Assembly (NCBI RefSeq): GCF_038066635.1
Contig: NZ_JBBUTI010000001.1
Span: forward strand, 62,001 to 126,000
DNA from: Ideonella margarita
GTDB taxonomy: Bacteria; Pseudomonadota; Gammaproteobacteria; Burkholderiales; Burkholderiaceae_C
Reading direction: 5' to 3'
DNA: 64,000 nt
The notes beneath the pieces are model-generated. The model did not search any database, had not been told where the DNA came from, and saw nothing but the letters and a program-made list of their open reading frames with translations. Below are positions 42,038 to 50,106 of this stretch, in pieces. A program made the translations under genes and the position numbers. Position 1 is the first letter of the stretch. Each line of letters opens with the position of its first letter.

Positions 42038-42955
42038 ATGGAAATCGCAATCATCCTGGCGATCATCGCCATCGTCTTCGTGGTCCGCACGGTCAAGATC
42101 GTCCCGCAACAGCATGCGTGGGTGGTGGAGCGGCTGGGCAAGTACGACCGCACGCTCACCCCGGGCCTCAAGTTCGTCGTGCCCTTCATCGAGCGCGTGG
42201 CCTACCAGCACTCGCTCAAGGAAGTGCCGATGGATGTGCCCAGCCAGGTCTGCATCACGCGTGACAACACCCAGCTGCAGGTCGACGGCATCATCTACTT
42301 CCAGGTGACCGACCCGATGCGCGCGAGCTACGGCTCCAGCAACTACGAGTTCGCCATCACCCAGCTGGCACAGACGCTGCTGCGTTCGGTCATCGGCAAG
42401 ATGGAGCTCGACAAGACCTTTGAAGAGCGCGACCAGATCAATGGCGCGGTGGTGAGCGCGCTGGACGAAGCTGCCGCCAACTGGGGCGTGAAGGTGCTGC
42501 GCTACGAGATCAAGGACCTGACGCCGCCCGCGGAAATCCTGCGCTCGATGCAGGCCCAGATCACCGCCGAGCGCGAGAAGCGCGCGCTGATCGCCGCCAG
42601 TGAAGGCCGCAAGCAGGAGCAGATCAACATCGCCACCGGCGAGCGCGAAGCCTTCATCGCCCGCTCGGAGGGCCAGCGCCAGGCCGAGATCAACAACGCC
42701 CAGGGCCAGGCCGCGGCCATCATCGCCGTGGCCGATGCGACCGCCGATGCCATCCGCAAGGTCGCCGAGGCCATCCAGCAGCCGGGCGGTGAACAAGCCG
42801 TGCAGCTGAAGGTCGCCGAGAAGGCCGTCGAGGCCTATGCCCAGCTCGCCCAGAAGAACAACACCATGATCGTGCCGGGCAACATGAGCGAGGTCTCGGC
42901 GCTGATCGGCACGGCCATGACGCTGCTCAAGGCGCCGGCGGCCCGCCAGCCCTGA
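42038..42955 (+). CDS. SPFH/band 7 (stomatin-like, QmcA) membrane protein
   Basis: This 305-residue protein has one N-terminal membrane anchor (MEIAIILAIIAIVFVV), an SPFH domain (~22-180, PQQHAWVVERLGKYDRTLTPGLKFVVPFIERV) and a long alpha-helical, Ala/Glu-rich coiled coil (~185-265: AEREKRALIAASEGRKQEQINIATGEREAFI). It is of the paraslipin/QmcA group. It forms a pair with the NfeD gene upstream. It probably oligomerises at the inner membrane; the frame extends upstream but the start at 42038 matches the family. Confidence 0.93.
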   Translation: MEIAIILAIIAIVFVVRTVKIVPQQHAWVVERLGKYDRTLTPGLKFVVPFIERVAYQHSLKEVPMDVPSQVCITRDNTQLQVDGIIYFQVTDPMRASYGSSNYEFAITQLAQTLLRSVIGKMELDKTFEERDQINGAVVSALDEAAANWGVKVLRYEIKDLTPPAEILRSMQAQITAEREKRALIAASEGRKQEQINIATGEREAFIARSEGQRQAEINNAQGQAAAIIAVADATADAIRKVAEAIQQPGGEQAVQLKVAEKAVEAYAQLAQKNNTMIVPGNMSEVSALIGTAMTLLKAPAARQP

Positions 42956-42985
42956 GCTTCCACCGCGCCCTCCCCGGAGTACCCC

Positions 42986-43405
42986 ATGAGCCACGACCCC
43001 TCTGACGACAGCAGCCACGATGGCCATGACGATGTGCCCGAGGCCCTGAACGTGCTTGGCACGCCGCTGGTGCCTTGCTCATACGACCCGCTGACCGGGT
43101 ACTTCCGCGACGGCTGTTGCAATACCCGCGCCGATGACCTAGGCACGCATGTGGTGTGTGCCCGCGTGACGGCCGACTTCCTGGCGTACTCGCTCAAGCG
43201 TGGCAATGACCTCGTCACGCCGCGCCCGGAATACCGCTTCCGAGGCCTGCAACCCGGTGACCGCTGGTGTCTGTGTGCGCTGCGCTGGAAAGAGGCGCTG
43301 CAGGCCGGCGTGGCCCCGCCGGTGGTGCTGGAATGCACCCACCAGGCCGCGCTGCAGCATGTGACGCTGGCGCAGCTGGAGGCGCACGCACTGGGTTCGG
43401 CGTGA
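42986..43405 (+). CDS. DUF2237 family protein
   Basis: This 139-residue protein carries the DUF2237 signature: NVLGTPLVPCSYDPLTGYFRDGCCNT, then LGTHVVCARVTADFLAYS, RGNDLVTPRPEYRFRGLQPGDRWCLCALRWKEA. Several cysteines are conserved across the family. No function is known. It has a CGGAGT ribosome site. Its stop overlaps a possible GTG start of the downstream flavin amine oxidase, so co-translation is possible. Confidence 0.93.
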   Translation: MSHDPSDDSSHDGHDDVPEALNVLGTPLVPCSYDPLTGYFRDGCCNTRADDLGTHVVCARVTADFLAYSLKRGNDLVTPRPEYRFRGLQPGDRWCLCALRWKEALQAGVAPPVVLECTHQAALQHVTLAQLEAHALGSA

Positions 43406-43422
43406 GCAGGGTGCCGAAGGCG

Positions 43423-45039
43423 ATGAAGACGATGAACGTGCGTGGGGCTGGCATGCCCACGCGGCGCAGCTGGCTGCTGCACATCGGCGCGCGGGCCGGC
43501 GCCGGGATGATGCTGCAGGCGATGGGCGCGCTGGCACTGGCCACGCCCTCGGGGTTTCAGGCGCCGCAACGCCTGCAGGGGGCGCCGCGGGGCGCGCGCG
43601 TGCTGGTGCTGGGCGCCGGCATGGCGGGCCTGGTGGCGGCGCATGAGCTGCGCGCGGCGGGCTACCAGGTTCAGGTGCTGGAGTACAACCAGCGCGCCGG
43701 TGGCCGCAGCTGGACGCTGCGACCCGGCGACGTGCACACCGAGCTCGGTGGCGTCACGCAGCAATGCCGCTGGGCGCCGGGCCAGTATTTCAACCCCGGC
43801 CCCTGGCGCATCCCCCACCACCACCATGCGCTGCTGCATTACGCCCAGCTGTTCAAGGTGCCGCTGGAGCCGTTTGTCCAGGTCAACCACAACGCCTACC
43901 TGCATGCCCGCGGGGCCTTTGGCGGCCAGCCGCTGCGCTACCGCGAGGTGATGGCCGACTTCCATGGCGAGCTGGCCGAGTTGCTGGATCGCCTGGCGCC
44001 GGCCGCCGCCCTTGACCAGCCGCTCGACGGCATCGACCGCGAGCGTTTGAGAGCCGCCCTGCGCGCCTGGGGTGCGCTGGATGGCGAAGGACGCTACCGC
44101 AGCAACCCGGGGCGCGGTGATCGCCGTGGCTGGGCCGTGCCACCCGGTGGTGGCCGCATGTCCGTTGAGCAACCGTCCACGGCCTTGCCCACCGACGCAC
44201 TGTGGCAATCCGGCCTGTGGGAATACCTGGCCGATGACCAGTCGATCGAACACCAGACCACCCTGCTGCAACCGGTGGGTGGCATGGACCGCATCGCCCA
44301 GGCCCTGTACGCCAGCCTCAAGCCGCTGGTGCGCCTGGGGGCCCGCGTGCAGGCCGTGCAGCAGGACGAGCGCGGCGTACGTGCGGTGTGGACCGACACC
44401 CGCACCGGCACCACGCACACATCAACGGCGGATGCCTGCGTCTGTACGCTGCCGCTGTCCATCCTGGGCCAGCTCGATGTGCAGGTGCAGCCGGCGATGC
44501 GCGCCGCGATCGAGGCCGTGCCCTATGCGTCCGCCGTGAAGGTGGGGCTGCAGTTCAAGCGCCGCTTCTGGGAGCAGGACGAGGCGATCTACGGCGGCAT
44601 CTCGCACACCGACATGGCGATTGGCCAGATCGGCTACCCCAGCCATGGCCTCGGCTCACACGGGCCGGGCGTGTTGCTGGGCGCGTATGTGTGGGGACCG
44701 AACGCCTTCACGATGACCGGCATGAGCCCGGCGCAGCGGGTGGAGGTGGCACTGGCCCAAGGGGCGGTGCTGCACCCGGCTTACCGCAAGGAATTCGAGG
44801 TGGGCATGAGCGTGGCCTGGCACCGCGTACCGTTCACGCTGGGCTGTTTTGGCCAGTGGTCGAACGACGCGCGGGCCCGCCATTACGAGGCCCTGACCGC
44901 CATCGACGGCCGGCTGGTGCTGGCGGGTGAACATGCCTCTCGCCTGCCGGCCTGGCAGGAAGGGGCGGTGCTGTCTGCGCTGGACGCCACGAGCCGCCTG
45001 CATGCGCATCTGCGGGCCACGATGAAGGGGGCGGCATGA
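43423..45039 (+). CDS. Flavin amine oxidase, probable Tat-exported
   Basis: The protein is 538 residues from this ATG; an upstream GTG at 43402, overlapping the DUF2237 stop, is also possible. A twin-arginine signal is visible (TRRSWLL, Arg14-Arg15, then a hydrophobic stretch to ALALA). The FAD site is VLVLGAGMAGLVAAHELRAAGYQVQVLEYNQRAGGR, and the C-terminal flavin segment is GRLVLAGEHAS. It belongs to the monoamine/L-amino-acid oxidase family. The next gene encodes a periplasmic cytochrome c and the one after that a RidA homologue, so it may pass electrons to the cytochrome rather than oxygen. The substrate is unknown. Confidence 0.87.
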   Translation: MKTMNVRGAGMPTRRSWLLHIGARAGAGMMLQAMGALALATPSGFQAPQRLQGAPRGARVLVLGAGMAGLVAAHELRAAGYQVQVLEYNQRAGGRSWTLRPGDVHTELGGVTQQCRWAPGQYFNPGPWRIPHHHHALLHYAQLFKVPLEPFVQVNHNAYLHARGAFGGQPLRYREVMADFHGELAELLDRLAPAAALDQPLDGIDRERLRAALRAWGALDGEGRYRSNPGRGDRRGWAVPPGGGRMSVEQPSTALPTDALWQSGLWEYLADDQSIEHQTTLLQPVGGMDRIAQALYASLKPLVRLGARVQAVQQDERGVRAVWTDTRTGTTHTSTADACVCTLPLSILGQLDVQVQPAMRAAIEAVPYASAVKVGLQFKRRFWEQDEAIYGGISHTDMAIGQIGYPSHGLGSHGPGVLLGAYVWGPNAFTMTGMSPAQRVEVALAQGAVLHPAYRKEFEVGMSVAWHRVPFTLGCFGQWSNDARARHYEALTAIDGRLVLAGEHASRLPAWQEGAVLSALDATSRLHAHLRATMKGAA

Positions 45040-45488
45040 CGCATGCAGTGAACCGGTACCGCGCAATCCCGGCCGCAGTGTTGGCCGTGGTTTTGACCGC
45101 GGTGTTGACCGCGGTGTTGACGCTTGCGCCAACGCCCGCCAGCGCAGCCACCGATGTGCCCACCACCGCCTTGTCGCGCGGCTGGGTGTTTGATGCCCGC
45201 GACGGCGCCGCGCTGTACGTGGCCGCCTGTCAGGGCTGCCACATGGCCGACGGCCGCGGTGCGCAGGGCGCCGGCCGCTACCCGGCCCTGCTGGGCAACC
45301 CGCGGCTGGTGGCCGCACCTTACGTGGTGCGCATGGTGCTGCACGGCAACCGCGCCATGCCGGCACTGGGCCGCATGATGGATGACGCGCAGGTGGCCGC
45401 CGTGGCCACGTTTGTGCAGCGGCGCTGGGGCGGGCTCGATGTGCCCGCCATCACGCCCGCGGAAGTGGCCGCACAGCGCCAACCCTGA
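45036..45488 (+). CDS. Class I cytochrome c, periplasmic
   Basis: This 150-residue protein has a signal peptide (residues ~1-38) and one haem site CQGCH (65-69), with a probable axial Met in NRAMPALG. It overlaps the amine oxidase stop by four bases (ATGA), so the two are translated together. This supports a dehydrogenase-cytochrome pair. The signal peptide contains a 12-base in-frame tandem repeat (see separate feature). Confidence 0.92.
   Translation: MTHAVNRYRAIPAAVLAVVLTAVLTAVLTLAPTPASAATDVPTTALSRGWVFDARDGAALYVAACQGCHMADGRGAQGAGRYPALLGNPRLVAAPYVVRMVLHGNRAMPALGRMMDDAQVAAVATFVQRRWGGLDVPAITPAEVAAQRQP
45081..45121 (+). repeat. 12-base tandem repeat within the cytochrome signal peptide
   Basis: The unit TTGACCGCGGTG occurs at 45093-45104 and 45105-45116, with a partial third copy (45117-45121) and a degenerate copy before (45081-45092). 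It keeps frame and encodes a repeated Leu-Thr-Ala-Val in the hydrophobic part of the signal peptide. Confidence 0.8.
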
Positions 45489-45526
45489 ACGCAGCCACCC
45501 CTTTTCAACATCGATTGGAGATGACG

Positions 45527-46051
45527 ATGTCGCAACACCGCCCCTTCTTCCGTCTGGCCACTGCGCGCGCCGCATCGGCCTTGTGCGCAGCCCTGCTGCT
45601 GCCCGCCTGCGCGCTGGCCCAGGACGTGATCCGCCACCGCATCCCGGGCTCTGATTTCCCCATCGCCCGCGCCGTGGAAGTGCCCGCCGGCAAGACCATG
45701 GTGCACCTCAGCGGCGCAGGCCCGGTGTGGCTGGATCGCAGCTTGCCGGCCACCTCGCCGGCGGCTTATGGCAACACTCGCGCACAAACCGTGAGCACGC
45801 TCAAGGCCATCGAAGCCACGCTGACTGATCTGAAGCTGGGCATGGGCGATGTGGTGCGCATGCAGGTGTTTCTGGTAGGTGATCCGGCGCTGAACGGCGA
45901 GATGGACTTCGCTGGTTTCATGGCCGGCTACCGCGAGTTTTTCGGCACGTCGGCGCAGCCGAACCTGCCGGTGCGCTCGACCATGAAAGTGGCGGGCCTG
46001 GCCAATACCGGCTGGCTGGTCGAGATCGAGGTCAGCGCCGTGCGCCCTTGA
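45527..46051 (+). CDS. RidA/YjgF-family protein with signal peptide
   Basis: This 174-residue protein has a signal peptide (MSQHRPFFRLATARAASALCAALLLPACALA) and a Rid domain. The Rid signature is intact: PVRSTMKVAGL near the C terminus keeps the arginine (Arg150) needed for imine hydrolysis, followed by NTGWLVEIEVSAV. Classical RidA is cytoplasmic and has about 130 residues, so export is unusual. It would hydrolyse imines released by the upstream amine oxidase in the periplasm. The ATG at 45527 has GGAG six bases upstream. Confidence 0.87.
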   Translation: MSQHRPFFRLATARAASALCAALLLPACALAQDVIRHRIPGSDFPIARAVEVPAGKTMVHLSGAGPVWLDRSLPATSPAAYGNTRAQTVSTLKAIEATLTDLKLGMGDVVRMQVFLVGDPALNGEMDFAGFMAGYREFFGTSAQPNLPVRSTMKVAGLANTGWLVEIEVSAVRP

Positions 46052-46205
46052 AAGGTGCATGCAACTGCGCCGTTTAACACCGCTTCATCAAAGGCTCCCC
46101 GCAGGCGGGCGTTGCCTACATTGATCGCTCCATCGAACACCGTCGCCACTGCGCTGATCAACCTCCCGAGAGAGGGCGCGCAGGCCGACGCATCAGGGAG
46201 TGACC

Positions 46206-47807
46206 ATGTTCATGCTTTTTGTGCGCAACCGATCCATCGGGGCGCGACTTGCAGTTGGTTTTGCGTTGGTGATTGCCGCGGGGATCGTGGCCTCGATGCT
46301 GGTGTACGGCAGCCTGGAGCGCATACGCGCCGAGGTGAGTCTGCTGGCCCATGACCGGCTGTCGCAGGTGCTGATCATCCAGCAGATCAAGGAAAACGCA
46401 GACACCGCGGCGTTGGCGGTGCGCAACATCGCCCTGCTCACCGTGGTGGAACAGCAGGAGGCCGAGAAGAAGCAGATCGCTGCCATCCGCGAAGACAACG
46501 TCCGGCTGAACAAGCAGCTCGAAGGTTTCGAGCAGGATGCCCGCAGCACGCTGCTGATCCAGCAATCGGTGCAGACGCGTGGTGCCTACCGCGAGGCCGT
46601 GAACAAGGCGATCGACTTCGGCATGACCGGCGATTCGGCGGCCGCGTCGGTCTACATCACCCAGACCCTGGCGCCCAAGCAGGCGGCCTATTTCAAGGCA
46701 CTGGACGCCCTGTCTGATCACATCACCGGGCAGATGCATGAGGCGGCCACGCGGGTAGAGGAGCGCGCCGCCACCGCCAACCAGGTGATGCTGGGCCTGG
46801 CGCTCGGCGCCGCCCTGCTGGGCACGATCGTGGCCTGGCTGGTGACGCAATCGATCACCGCGCCGCTGGCCGATGCCGTGAACTGGGCCCGGCGCATTCG
46901 CGACGGCGACCTCAGCCGGCATGTGGCCGTGATGGGCAAGGACGAAACCGCGCAGCTGTTGACGGCGATGGACGAAATGCAGACGGCGCTGGAAGGGCTG
47001 GTGGCCGTGGCCCGCCGCAATGCCGACAACGTGGCCACGGCCAGCATGCAGATTGCCACCGGCAACCATGACCTGAGCCAGCGCACCGAGCAGCAGGCCA
47101 GCGCGCTGGAGCAGACCTCCGCGACCATGGACGAGCTGGGCCACACCGTGCGGGCCAATGCCGAACATGCGCGCACTGCAGCGCAGCTGGCAGGCGAAGC
47201 CGCCGAGGTGGCGTTGCGCGGCGGCAAGGTGGTGGCCGACGTGGTCGACACCATGCACGGCATCCATGCGTCGTCCAGCAAGATCGCCGACATCATCGGC
47301 GTGATCGATGGCATTGCCTTCCAGACCAACATCCTGGCGCTGAATGCGGCGGTGGAAGCCGCGCGGGCGGGTGAGCAGGGCCGCGGTTTTGCCGTGGTGG
47401 CGTCCGAGGTGCGCAGCCTGGCAGGGCGGTCGTCCGAGGCTGCCAGAGAGATTCGTCAGCTCATCCTGGCCAGCGTCGAGCGCATGGACCAGGGCAGCGC
47501 GCTGGTCGATGAAGCAGGCCACACCATGCAGAGCATCGTGACGGCGATCGGGCGCGTCAGCGGCATCGTCAAGGACATCAGCCAGGCCAATGCCGAGCAG
47601 GACCACCGGGTGCACGAGGTGACGGAAGCCGTGAGCCAGATCGACACCGCCACGCAGCAGAACGCCGCCTTGGTGGAAGAAGCTGCTGCGGCGGCGGAGA
47701 GCCTGCGGCAGCAGTCGCGTGCGCTGGTGACGGCCGTCTCGGCCTTCCGGCTGGCGGGTGATGCTGAGCCCTCGGGCGGAGTGCCCAGGTTGGCCATGGC
47801 GGCGTGA
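46206..47807 (+). CDS. Methyl-accepting chemotaxis protein (Tar/Tsr type)
   Basis: This 533-residue receptor has TM1 (~12-32), a periplasmic four-helix-bundle-like domain (~35-190), TM2 (~195-215, MLGLALGAALLGTIVAWLV), a HAMP domain (~216-270) and a cytoplasmic signalling domain with the tip motif DGIAFQTNILALNAAVEAARAGEQGRGFAVVASEVR. It has a GGGAG ribosome site five bases before the ATG. It lies after the amine-oxidase cluster and might sense a related compound, but that is only proximity. Confidence 0.93.
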   Translation: MFMLFVRNRSIGARLAVGFALVIAAGIVASMLVYGSLERIRAEVSLLAHDRLSQVLIIQQIKENADTAALAVRNIALLTVVEQQEAEKKQIAAIREDNVRLNKQLEGFEQDARSTLLIQQSVQTRGAYREAVNKAIDFGMTGDSAAASVYITQTLAPKQAAYFKALDALSDHITGQMHEAATRVEERAATANQVMLGLALGAALLGTIVAWLVTQSITAPLADAVNWARRIRDGDLSRHVAVMGKDETAQLLTAMDEMQTALEGLVAVARRNADNVATASMQIATGNHDLSQRTEQQASALEQTSATMDELGHTVRANAEHARTAAQLAGEAAEVALRGGKVVADVVDTMHGIHASSSKIADIIGVIDGIAFQTNILALNAAVEAARAGEQGRGFAVVASEVRSLAGRSSEAAREIRQLILASVERMDQGSALVDEAGHTMQSIVTAIGRVSGIVKDISQANAEQDHRVHEVTEAVSQIDTATQQNAALVEEAAAAAESLRQQSRALVTAVSAFRLAGDAEPSGGVPRLAMAA

Positions 47808-47827
47808 GGCCTGGGCCGCGCAGCCAC

Positions 47828-48733
47828 TCAAGACGCCTGTGCCTCGGCCATCAACCACGCGCGAAAGCTGGCCAGCGCCGGTGAGTCAGCCCGGCCTTCA
47901 GGCGTGATGAGCGCCACCGTGCGCGGGGCGCTGGCAGCGCTTTGGCACAGCTCCACCAGCTGACCGGCAGTCAGCTCGTCCTGCACCAGCAACCTCGGCA
48001 GCAGCGCCACGCCCTGGCCTTGCACGGCGGCAGCGGCCAGCATCGAAAACAACTCATAGCGCGGCCCGGCCACGGCGGCTTCGGCCGCATGGCCGTGCGC
48101 GTCGAACCAGTCGCGCCAGGCCTCGGGTCGGGTGCTGGCCTGCAGCAGCGGCAGTGCGGCCACCTCCGCCGCCGTGAGCGCCTTGCGGCGCGCCGGCAGC
48201 CAGCTGGGCGCACCCACCACGATCATCTCTTCTGGCAGCAGCGCGGCCCGCCGGGTGCCGGGCCAGCGCATCAGCTCTTCAGGCGTGCCGGCCGCCACGG
48301 CGGCGTCGAACGGCGTTTCCGCGAACAGGAAGGGGCGGGTGCGGATGTCGATGTGCAGCACCAGCTCCGGGTGGGCGGCGCGCAGGGCCGGCAGACGCGG
48401 CATCAGCCAGCGGCTGGCGAAGGTGGGCACGGTGGCCAGGTGCACGGCACCGCCCTGGCCCTGGTTGGCCATGGCATCGAGCGTGTGGCGTTCCAGCGTG
48501 TCGAGCTGCTGGCGCACCTGCCGGGCATAGGCGCTGCCGGCCGGCGTGAGGGCCACGCCATGCCGCGTGCGCCGGAACAGCGCCAGGCCCAGAAAGCGCT
48601 CCAGCGCGGCGATCTGGCGTGAGACGGCGCCCTGCGTCATGGCCAGTTCTTCAGCGGCGCGGGTGTAGCTGTCGTGCCGCGCGGCGGCATCAAAGCAGCT
48701 CAGGGCCTGCAGGGAAGGGATGTTTCGACGCAT
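47828..48733 (-). CDS. LysR-family regulator, GcvA/GcdR type
   Basis: This 301-residue protein begins MRRNIPSLQALSCFDAAARHDSYTRAAEELAMTQGAVSRQIAALERFLG, typical of the GcvA-like LysR branch. The C-terminal part is a periplasmic-binding-protein-like effector domain. It is divergent from the glutaryl-CoA dehydrogenase gene, like gcdR beside gcdH in Pseudomonas. It probably activates glutarate catabolism. The shared 179-base intergenic region contains a partly symmetric GCAATT...AATTTGC element. Confidence 0.9.
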   Translation of the reverse strand: MRRNIPSLQALSCFDAAARHDSYTRAAEELAMTQGAVSRQIAALERFLGLALFRRTRHGVALTPAGSAYARQVRQQLDTLERHTLDAMANQGQGGAVHLATVPTFASRWLMPRLPALRAAHPELVLHIDIRTRPFLFAETPFDAAVAAGTPEELMRWPGTRRAALLPEEMIVVGAPSWLPARRKALTAAEVAALPLLQASTRPEAWRDWFDAHGHAAEAAVAGPRYELFSMLAAAAVQGQGVALLPRLLVQDELTAGQLVELCQSAASAPRTVALITPEGRADSPALASFRAWLMAEAQAS

Positions 48734-48784
48734 GACATGCCAAACGCGGTGTGACTGTGGCGTGCAGTGTGGCGCATTTGAGAA

Positions 48785-48805
48785 GCAATTGGGCCTGCAA
48801 TTTGC
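48785..48805. promoter_or_regulatory. Possible LysR-type operator upstream of gcdH
   Basis: This is a partly symmetric 21-base element with GCAA at the left end and TTGC at the right end, plus AATT repeated at an 8-base distance. It lies between the divergent LysR and gcdH genes. Only position and partial symmetry support it. Confidence 0.3.
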
Positions 48806-48912
48806 GCCCAGGTATGCGCTGTGTGCATGTCTGGGTGCGCAGAATTCGTTTGCCTCACAGTCGGCGGGCGCCTAGCATTCAAGCATTCACCGAACAACCG
48901 GAGCGAGACACC

Positions 48913-50094
48913 ATGGCCAAAGCCACCTTCGACTGGAACGACCCGCTGCTGCTGGACAGCCAGCTGACCGACGACGAGCGCGCCGTGCGTGACGCCGCCC
49001 GGGCCTACTGCCAGGACAAGCTCGCCCCGCGCGTGGTGCATGCCTTCCGCAATGAGCAGACCGACCTGGCCATCTTCCGCGAGATGGGTGAGCTGGGCCT
49101 GCTGGGCGCCACCATCCCCGAGCAGTACGGCGGCGCCGGCCTGAACTACGTCTGCTACGGCCTGGTGGCCCGCGAGGTGGAACGCGTCGATTCTGGCTAC
49201 CGCTCGATGATGAGCGTGCAGTCGTCGCTGGTCATGGTGCCGATCAACGAGTTCGGCACCGAAGCCCAGAAGCAGAAGTACCTGCCCAAGCTGGCGCGCG
49301 GCGAATGGATCGGCTGCTTCGGCCTGACCGAGCCCGACCACGGCTCCGACCCCGGCAGCATGGTCACCCGTGCCCGCAAGGTGGACGGCGGCTTCAGCCT
49401 GAGCGGCGCCAAGATGTGGATCACCAACTCGCCGGTGGCAGACGTGTTCGTGGTCTGGGCCAAGGACGACGAGGGCCAGATCCGCGGCTTCATCCTGGAG
49501 AAGGGCTGGAAGGGCCTGAGCGCCCCGGCCGTGCACGGCAAGGTCGGCCTGCGCGCCTCCATCACCGGCGAGATCGTCATGGACAACGTGTTCGTGCCGG
49601 AAGAAAACGCCTTCCCCGACGTGCGTGGCTTGAAGGGCCCGTTCACCTGCCTGAACAGCGCGCGTTACGGCATCGCCTGGGGCGCCCTGGGCGCCGCGGA
49701 AGATTGCTACACCCGTGCCCGCCAGTACGTGCTGGACCGCAAGCAGTTCGGCCGCCCGCTGGCCGCCAACCAGCTGATCCAGAAGAAGCTGGCCGACATG
49801 GTCACTGAAATTTCCCTGGGCCTGCAGGGCTGCCTGCAACTGGGCCGCATGAAGGACGCCGGCACCGCCAGCGTGGAAGTCACGTCCATCATGAAGCGCA
49901 ACTCCTGCGGCAAGTCGCTCGACATCGCCCGTGTGGCCCGCGACATGATGGGCGGCAACGGCATCTCCGACGAGTTCGGCGTGGCCCGCCATCTGGTGAA
50001 CCTGGAGGTGGTGAACACCTACGAGGGCACGCACGACGTGCATGCGCTCATCCTGGGCCGCGCCATCACCGGCATCCCGGCGTTCTCGAACTGA
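48913..50094 (+). CDS. gcdH: Glutaryl-CoA dehydrogenase
   Basis: This 393-residue acyl-CoA dehydrogenase has TIPEQYGGAGLNYVCYGLVAREVERVDSGYRSMMSVQSSLVM, CFGLTEPDHGSDPGSM, the FAD-binding region and the catalytic Glu371 in NTYEGTHDVH, a pattern specific to GcdH. It oxidises and decarboxylates glutaryl-CoA to crotonyl-CoA in lysine, tryptophan or aromatic breakdown. The divergent LysR gene and the following CoA-transferase complete the usual glutarate set. Confidence 0.96.
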   Translation: MAKATFDWNDPLLLDSQLTDDERAVRDAARAYCQDKLAPRVVHAFRNEQTDLAIFREMGELGLLGATIPEQYGGAGLNYVCYGLVAREVERVDSGYRSMMSVQSSLVMVPINEFGTEAQKQKYLPKLARGEWIGCFGLTEPDHGSDPGSMVTRARKVDGGFSLSGAKMWITNSPVADVFVVWAKDDEGQIRGFILEKGWKGLSAPAVHGKVGLRASITGEIVMDNVFVPEENAFPDVRGLKGPFTCLNSARYGIAWGALGAAEDCYTRARQYVLDRKQFGRPLAANQLIQKKLADMVTEISLGLQGCLQLGRMKDAGTASVEVTSIMKRNSCGKSLDIARVARDMMGGNGISDEFGVARHLVNLEVVNTYEGTHDVHALILGRAITGIPAFSN

Positions 50095-50106
50095 CAGGTC
50101 ACGGCA

